Source: Gammaproteobacteria bacterium (GTDB lineage Bacteria > Pseudomonadota > Gammaproteobacteria > Enterobacterales > Alteromonadaceae). From it: DNA of 10,270 nt. Shown here piece after piece: positions 5,941 to 10,270 of this stretch. Position 1 is the first letter of the stretch. Each line of letters opens with the position of its first letter. The translations under genes and the position numbers were made by a program. Where the stretch lies: the NCBI GenBank assembly GCA_023481025.1, contig JAMCWV010000056.1:1-10270 (forward strand), in the 5' to 3' direction. Below the pieces are notes generated by a model, which did no database searches, was not told the DNA's origin, and worked only from the letters and a program-made list of their open reading frames with translations.

Positions 5941-6727
5941 GCCGTTTTCACCGCAGGATTTAAAGAAAGTGCAAGGTGACTCGGTGTCTCTCGACGCTGA
6001 TGAACAAACACAGCCTGCACAAACAGAAATCCTTTCTGGTGATCACTGGCGTCGTTGGAGTCTCGACTCATTGCGCTCTAAGTTAGCGCACATGCACGAT
6101 GACGATAGCAACGAGCAACAACCGGTAGACCAAGGCCGCTTTGTACGCGATGCCGAGCTCGCAGCATTGAAAGAACAAGCCCGCCAAGAAGCTTGGGAAC
6201 AAGGTCACGCTGAAGGCTATAAAGCTGGACATGAGGCTGGCTACAGCGACGGTGCGCGGGAAGCGAACGCCGCCGTGCTGGCCGAAAAAGAACAGAAAAT
6301 TGCCACGGTCGTGACACCATTACAGCAGTTGGCCGCGAACTTTAGTGCCGCCTTGGATCTCGCGGACACCCAAGTCGCCGACGAAATCGTTGCGCTAGCC
6401 GTCAGCATTGGTACTGAGCTTGCACGCCAACAGCTCGTTACCCATCCGGAGCAAATTGCTGATTTGGTCCGTCAATTGTTACACGACGAATCGCCATTTA
6501 ATGAAAAAGCGGTCTTAATTGTTCATCCGGACGATGTTGCCTTTATTGAAAGCCACCTAAGCGATGAGCTCACCCAACATGGCTGGAAAATAACCAGTGA
6601 CGAGCGCATTACCCGGGGCGGCTGCAAAGTTAGCAGTAAACTCGGTGAGCGCGACGCCACATGGGAGTCTCGCGTTCACGTTATTCTCGAACAATTACGT
6701 CACCGTCAGGAGTCGTCATCGTCATGA
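5933..6727 (+). CDS. fliH: Flagellar export ATPase regulator FliH
   Basis: FliH dimers bind FliI, restrain its ATPase, and bring it to the export gate and C ring. I chose ATG 5933 (264 aa), preceded by GTGGAG at 5918-5923, over a GTG at 5918 that would use those same bases. It overlaps fliG by 8 nt. Order: FKPFSPQDL (2-10); [10 protein letters not shown] (38-47), which resembles the E. coli N-terminal PWKTWTPDDL, whose two tryptophans anchor FliH; a coiled region; a GxxxG run with glycines at 91, 95, 99, 103 and 107, the FliH helix-packing repeat; then the FliI-binding domain with [20 protein letters not shown] and RGGCKVSS. The C-terminal part matches E. coli HPDDL, HGWRL and PGGCKVS. The stop overlaps the fliI start by 4 nt. 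Confidence 0.93.
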   Translation: MFKPFSPQDLKKVQGDSVSLDADEQTQPAQTEILSGDHWRRWSLDSLRSKLAHMHDDDSNEQQPVDQGRFVRDAELAALKEQARQEAWEQGHAEGYKAGHEAGYSDGAREANAAVLAEKEQKIATVVTPLQQLAANFSAALDLADTQVADEIVALAVSIGTELARQQLVTHPEQIADLVRQLLHDESPFNEKAVLIVHPDDVAFIESHLSDELTQHGWKITSDERITRGGCKVSSKLGERDATWESRVHVILEQLRHRQESSSS

Positions 6728-8118
6728 GTCCGTTGCAAAGCACTGAGTCACGCCAACAACACTGGAGCTTTGTCCTCCAGAAAGTGCGTACGCGAGTGCA
6801 GCAGGCCAATACCGTGGTCCATAGCGGCCGCGTGGTAAGGGCAACGGGCATGGTCTTAGAAGTCGTAGGGCTTGAGTTACCAGTTGGTAGCGCCTGCCGC
6901 GTCGAAGTCAGTCAAGCTCAGGCGCAAGAACCAGAATACTGCGAGGCCGAAGTCGTTGGTTTTGCCGGCGACCGCTCGTTTTTAATGCCGCTAGAAGAAA
7001 TTCATGGTCTCACGCCGGGCGCACGAGTCCTACCACTGCAAGCATCCGGCCAGTTTGAAGGTCGCCGCTATCCAATGGGCCAAGGTCTGTTAGGCCGCGT
7101 CGTCGACGGTACCGGCCGGCCACTGGATAATAAAGGCGCAATTAAGAATTCAAAGTATGCACCGCTGACTGCAAAAACATTAAATCCAATGCTTCGTGCT
7201 CCGATTGAAGACTCTATCGATGTCGGTATTCGTACGATTAACGCCCTGCTGACCGTCGGCCGCGGCCAACGCATGGGCTTGTTTGCAGGTTCCGGTGTCG
7301 GTAAATCCATGCTGCTTGGTATGATGGCGCGCTTTACCACTGCCGATGTTATCGTGGTTGGCTTAATTGGTGAGCGTGGCCGCGAGGTGCAAGACTTTAT
7401 CAATAACATTTTGGGTGCCGAAGGTTTGCAGCGCGCCGTGGTGGTCGCCGCACCGGCCGATACCTCGCCGTTACAACGTCTGCAGGGCGCGTCTTACGCC
7501 ACGCGCATCGCCGAAGATTTCCGTGACCAAGGCCTAAATGTCTTGCTAATTATGGACTCACTGACCCGCTATGCCATGGCTCAGCGTGAAATTGCACTCG
7601 CAATCGGCGAACCACCGGCGACCAAGGGTTATCCACCATCGGTATTTGCCAAACTGCCCGCACTGGTTGAACGAGCCGGCAACGGCCCGCAAGGGGGCGG
7701 TTCCATTACCGCATTTTATACGGTGTTAACCGAAGGCGATGACCAACAAGATCCCATTGCCGACGCCGCACGTGCTATTCTAGATGGACACATTGTGCTG
7801 TCGCGTAACCTTGCCGAGTCAGGGCATTACCCTGCCATTGATGTCGAAGCCTCAATTAGCCGAGTCATGACCTCTGTGGTTCCCGAACAGCAAGTAAAGC
7901 AAGCACAAAAGTTTAAGAAATTTTTCTCAACGTATCAGCGTAACCGCGATTTGATTAGCGTTGGCGCTTACAGCCCCGGTCACGACCCTGTGCTCGACCA
8001 AGCGGTGAACTTGTACCCCCGCATGGAAGCCTTTTTACAACAGGGCCATACCGAAGGTGCCGACCAAGCGAGTTCACTTGATGCCTTGAGTCATGTGATA
8101 GGAGGTCTTTCATCATGA
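6724..8118 (+). CDS. fliI: Flagellum-specific ATPase FliI
   Basis: FliI is the hexameric ATPase of the flagellar type III export apparatus, homologous to the F1 beta subunit. The start at 6724 (464 aa) forms an ATGA overlap with fliH and has AGGAG at 6708-6712; an in-frame ATG at 6661 would add 21 residues lying fully inside fliH and is unlikely. Nucleotide-site motifs are all present: Walker A AGSGVGKS (188-195), catalytic-glutamate loop GERGREV (216-222, E217), Walker B VLLIMD (273-278), [12 protein letters not shown] just after it, and [14 protein letters not shown]. The N-terminal beta-barrel domain precedes [18 protein letters not shown], and the C-terminal domain ends with [20 protein letters not shown]. 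Nothing essential is missing. Confidence 0.97.
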   Translation: MSPLQSTESRQQHWSFVLQKVRTRVQQANTVVHSGRVVRATGMVLEVVGLELPVGSACRVEVSQAQAQEPEYCEAEVVGFAGDRSFLMPLEEIHGLTPGARVLPLQASGQFEGRRYPMGQGLLGRVVDGTGRPLDNKGAIKNSKYAPLTAKTLNPMLRAPIEDSIDVGIRTINALLTVGRGQRMGLFAGSGVGKSMLLGMMARFTTADVIVVGLIGERGREVQDFINNILGAEGLQRAVVVAAPADTSPLQRLQGASYATRIAEDFRDQGLNVLLIMDSLTRYAMAQREIALAIGEPPATKGYPPSVFAKLPALVERAGNGPQGGGSITAFYTVLTEGDDQQDPIADAARAILDGHIVLSRNLAESGHYPAIDVEASISRVMTSVVPEQQVKQAQKFKKFFSTYQRNRDLISVGAYSPGHDPVLDQAVNLYPRMEAFLQQGHTEGADQASSLDALSHVIGGLSS

Positions 8119-8585
8119 CATCTGCCGCCTTGGAAATATTAACCGACTTAGCACGCGAAGCCCGCGACAAAGCAGGTCAATTGCTGGCGTCTGATCGCCG
8201 TAACCAGCACCAAATCGAGCAGCAGCAAGAACTCTTGTTGAACTACCGCGCGGAATACGCACAACAGTTACAAGATCTCATGATGTCGGGCATCGACCCG
8301 GTCACGTTACAAAATTATCGCCAGTTTCTGATGTCACTCGACGACTCGATAATGCAAGCGAGTCGAGCACTGCATCAGCAGACACAAAAAGTAAAACAAA
8401 GTCAGAATCAGTGGCAGCAGGAACAAAAGAAATTATCCTCGTTCACGACCTTAACGGACCGCCGTACTGCGGCTGAACGGGTCAAAGAGAATCGTAAAGA
8501 GCAGCGTCTCAGCGACGAATTTGCTAACCAGCGTCACGGTCGCAATGCCGGCTTATCGCTGGTAAAGCCTGAGAAGAAGGATTAA
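8115..8585 (+). CDS. fliJ: Flagellar export chaperone/stalk protein FliJ
   Basis: FliJ (156 aa here, about 147 in E. coli) is a helical hairpin that sits in the FliI hexamer like the F1 gamma stalk and couples export to the gate and proton motive force. The whole chain is predicted coiled coil: charged heptads with [20 protein letters not shown] and [20 protein letters not shown], then [20 protein letters not shown]. The family is poorly conserved, so the call relies on length, coiled-coil character and position between fliI and fliK. AGGAGGT at 8100-8106 is a perfect ribosome site 8 nt before ATG 8115, inside fliI; the start overlaps the fliI stop as ATGA. This is the strongest Shine-Dalgarno of the operon, perhaps setting higher FliJ output. 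Confidence 0.9.
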   Translation: MTSAALEILTDLAREARDKAGQLLASDRRNQHQIEQQQELLLNYRAEYAQQLQDLMMSGIDPVTLQNYRQFLMSLDDSIMQASRALHQQTQKVKQSQNQWQQEQKKLSSFTTLTDRRTAAERVKENRKEQRLSDEFANQRHGRNAGLSLVKPEKKD

Positions 8586-8588
8586 GTC

Positions 8589-10034
8589 ATGCTGGATATC
8601 ATGCTGAAAGGTCATCCGAGTGGGTCTGGAGTAAGCACTCACATGAGTGCGCTAAAAATTGGTGACACTGCACCGAGTGACCAAGCTGCTCAGCTGAAGT
8701 TCATTGATGTGTTGCGCCAACAGCCGGGGCATTCTGAGACGCCGATTACTTTACCAATTGGCTTGCCGAAGGATTTGCCAGTTGACGCGGCGCCGATTGA
8801 GGCCCCTGAGTTGTCGATCGAACACCCGATTGAAGACATCAGTCCGCGCGACCCTGAATATGCGTTACCTTTGCCACAGCAACCACTCGATCCGGAAGCG
8901 GCTGCGTTGGCATCTGCGACACAAGCCCAAGGCTTGAGCGCTTCTGCTGCACAAGTGGGAGCACAGACAGCGGCTCATGCGACTGCGAACGCACAGTTAG
9001 CTGGTCATGCAAGCGTTGTAGGTCATGGTGCATCTGACCCAGCTCAAGCCACCAACCATGCCAGCAGTCACGCCAGCAAAGAAGCAGCCGCCGGCTCTGC
9101 TGCTTTGAGCAACCAACCGGTGCAAACCATTCAAGTCGCTAGCAATAGTCCTTTGATGGCCGCCCTTGAACGTATTCAGCAGGCGCAAGCCCAGGTAACC
9201 CGGCTGTCTTCGGCACAAGCCAGTGCTGCACAGGCTGCAACCGCCATTGGCGCGACACAAACAGCGACAAGTGACGCAGAACTGACTTCACAGCTAGCAG
9301 GTGCTCGACTCACCACAGCTGAGCAAGACGTTCGCTCACAAACTGCGAACGCCAACCCTAGTGCTAATGCAAGCGCTAACACAAGTCCGGCGCAGCTATT
9401 GAGCGCGACCGCGCAAGCCCAAGGTCTTGCCCAAAGTCAGGCCAAAAGTGCGCCGACAGTAAGTCTGACCGCTGGTTCCGAAGGCTTTCCAGTAGCCGGC
9501 TCTGCGGAACCGAATAGCGCACAACTCGCGAGCCAAGCGGCACAAGCCACTCAAGCTCTAGCACTCACGGCCAGTTCGCAAGCATCGCCACAAGGTGCTC
9601 TAACCGCACCGCTCGCCACTCCGGCCTGGCAAGCTCAGCTCAGTCAACAAGTTGGCGAACAAGTGAATCAGTTAGTCAATCTTCGTTTTCATGGCGATCA
9701 AGTTGTCCGCTTGCGCTTACATCCGGCTGAGCTTGGTCCTCTCATGATCACCATGAAAGTCGAAGACCAAGCGGCGCAGCTGCAATTTATGTCAAATCAT
9801 AGCCAGGTTCGCCAAGCTGTCGAGCAAGCGTTACCCCAGTTACGCGAGTTACTTGCCGAGCAAGGAATTGATTTAAATGAGAGCTCGGTCAGTGACCACG
9901 GCCAGCAAGAACAACAAACCGCTGAGCGTGAAAATACGCCACCACAAGGTTCAGAATCTTCGCAACTCGCCGATAACTCAACAGATACTTCCGCAGAAGA
10001 AGAGCTTCAGCTGCGTGTCGGCCAAGGTGGCCGC
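8589..10034 (+). CDS. fliK: Flagellar hook-length control protein FliK (C-terminal end replaced or missing)
   Basis: FliK is a secreted molecular ruler that senses hook length and switches export from hook to filament subunits via FlhB. ATG 8589 is 3 nt after fliJ, with AAGGA at 8577-8581. The N-terminal part is followed by a long Ala/Gln/Ser-rich, presumably disordered region (about residues 110-345), including two copies of QAQGL. The conserved Flg_hook domain starts near W347 (TPAWQAQLSQQVGEQVNQLV) and includes VVRLRLHPAELGPLMITMKV (about 371-390, H378) and VRQAVEQALPQLRELLAEQG. An acidic/Gln tail leads to EEELQLRVGQG, which should be only a few residues from the natural end. From about 10020-10034 the sequence becomes cytochrome coding on the other strand; the fliK frame stays open to the edge but encodes nothing FliK-like. 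The end coordinate is approximate. Confidence 0.88.
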
Positions 10035-10040
10035 CCCATG
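10020..10040. other. Abrupt fliK/cytochrome junction (probable chimeric join)
   Basis: To the left the plus strand codes for FliK with mixed codon usage; to the right the minus strand codes for a G+C-rich multiheme cytochrome. The segment GGCCAAGGTGGCCGC (10020-10034) can be read as part of either (VGQGG forward, AATLA in reverse), so the exact breakpoint may be hidden in short shared sequence. No target-site duplication, terminal inverted repeat or transposase is visible. Confidence 0.62.
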
Positions 10041-10270
10041 ATGCGTCTCGGCTTGACTGTCGTGGCACGAACTGCAGGCGCCGAGATCCTCGTAGTGCTT
10101 CTCGTGGCACGTCGCGCAACTCACAGTGGCGGCCGGGTCCGTGGCGTGGACCGTCTCCTTACCGATCCAGCCGGTCGTGCTGTGACACCAGGTGCACACT
10201 ACGGCACCGAAGGTCCGGGCGTCGTGACAGTTCTGACAGGTGGCCGGCACCGGCGGCTTCGCCATGCCGG
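10020..10270 (-). CDS. Multiheme c-type cytochrome fragment (partial at both ends)
   Basis: Reading minus from the right edge, about 82 codons contain four CXXCH heme-attachment motifs: CQNCH (10238-10224), CTWCH (10196-10182), CATCH (10118-10104) and CSSCH (10076-10062), plus extra histidines that may be distal ligands (KHYED, ETHHG). Such proteins carry electrons outside the cytoplasm after heme attachment by the Ccm system. The ATG at 10265 has no visible ribosome site and the frame is open upstream, so the true start is probably outside. Third-position G/C is 68 of 82 codons, far higher than the mixed usage of the fli genes. The frame only reaches its stop at 9978 by reading antisense through fliK, so the real C-terminus is absent. 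Most likely foreign sequence joined in assembly; recombination is the alternative. Confidence 0.7.

Noticed and set aside
8704..8937. Plus-strand 77-codon frame at the start of fliK
   Set aside because: It is Arg/Cys-rich frameshift reading of fliK, whose own frame is continuous from 8589 with a good ribosome site.
9978..10019. C-terminal tail of the cytochrome frame
   Set aside because: This part is antisense to real fliK codons (EEELQLRV); it extends the frame to a stop only by chance and is not heme-protein sequence.

Overview
The window looks like a gammaproteobacterial chromosome segment of moderate G+C. It carries one edge of the flagellar basal-body/export cluster plus a short accessory stretch. 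Two things place it: FliE, FliF and FliG resemble the enteric type (FliG ends in a GDDTYV tail, and fliE is divergent from fliF as in E. coli), and the fliE-fliF gap holds an inverted repeat that fits the FlhD4C2 binding consensus. A peritrichous, FlhDC-type marine gammaproteobacterium, for instance a relative of Halomonadaceae, would fit; this is inference, not identification.

Layout: (a) 1-416, minus strand: the 5' part of a group IIC intron ribozyme and the first 19 codons of its reverse transcriptase/maturase, running off the left edge. It sits 8 nt past the rho-independent terminator of the next gene, the typical class C target. (b) 463-870, minus: a small secreted protein of unknown function. 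(c) 992-1906, plus: a ten-helix EamA/DMT-family exporter. (d) 2029-2489, plus: flaG behind a near-perfect sigma-28 promoter. (e) 2567-2592: a bidirectional palindromic terminator between the convergent flaG and fliE. (f) 2619-2954, minus: fliE. (g) 3003-3092: divergent class II promoters around a central FlhDC-like box. (h) 3162-c.10034, plus: fliF-fliG-fliH-fliI-fliJ-fliK, translationally coupled with overlaps of 14, 8, 4 and 4 nt and a final 3-nt gap. (i) about 10020-10270, minus: a high-G+C fragment of a multiheme c-type cytochrome with four CXXCH motifs.

How the genes work together: FlhDC would switch on fliE and fliFGHIJK together. FliF builds the MS ring, FliG the switch/rotor face, FliE the MS-ring/rod junction, and FliH-FliI-FliJ the export ATPase complex. 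FliK measures hook length and flips export specificity. After hook completion sigma-28 (FliA) becomes active and would then express flaG, whose product affects the filament. The window therefore shows early and late tiers of the flagellar cascade side by side.

Caution: the fliK-to-cytochrome transition near 10020-10040 is abrupt in composition, strand and function, and is most simply a chimeric assembly join or contig-end artefact. The left edge ends inside a multicopy element type that commonly breaks assemblies. I found no convincing new biological system. The most noteworthy points are the terminator-targeting IIC intron, the FlhDC/sigma-28 regulatory architecture, a possible doubled N-terminal aromatic motif in FliH, and the suspicious right-hand junction.
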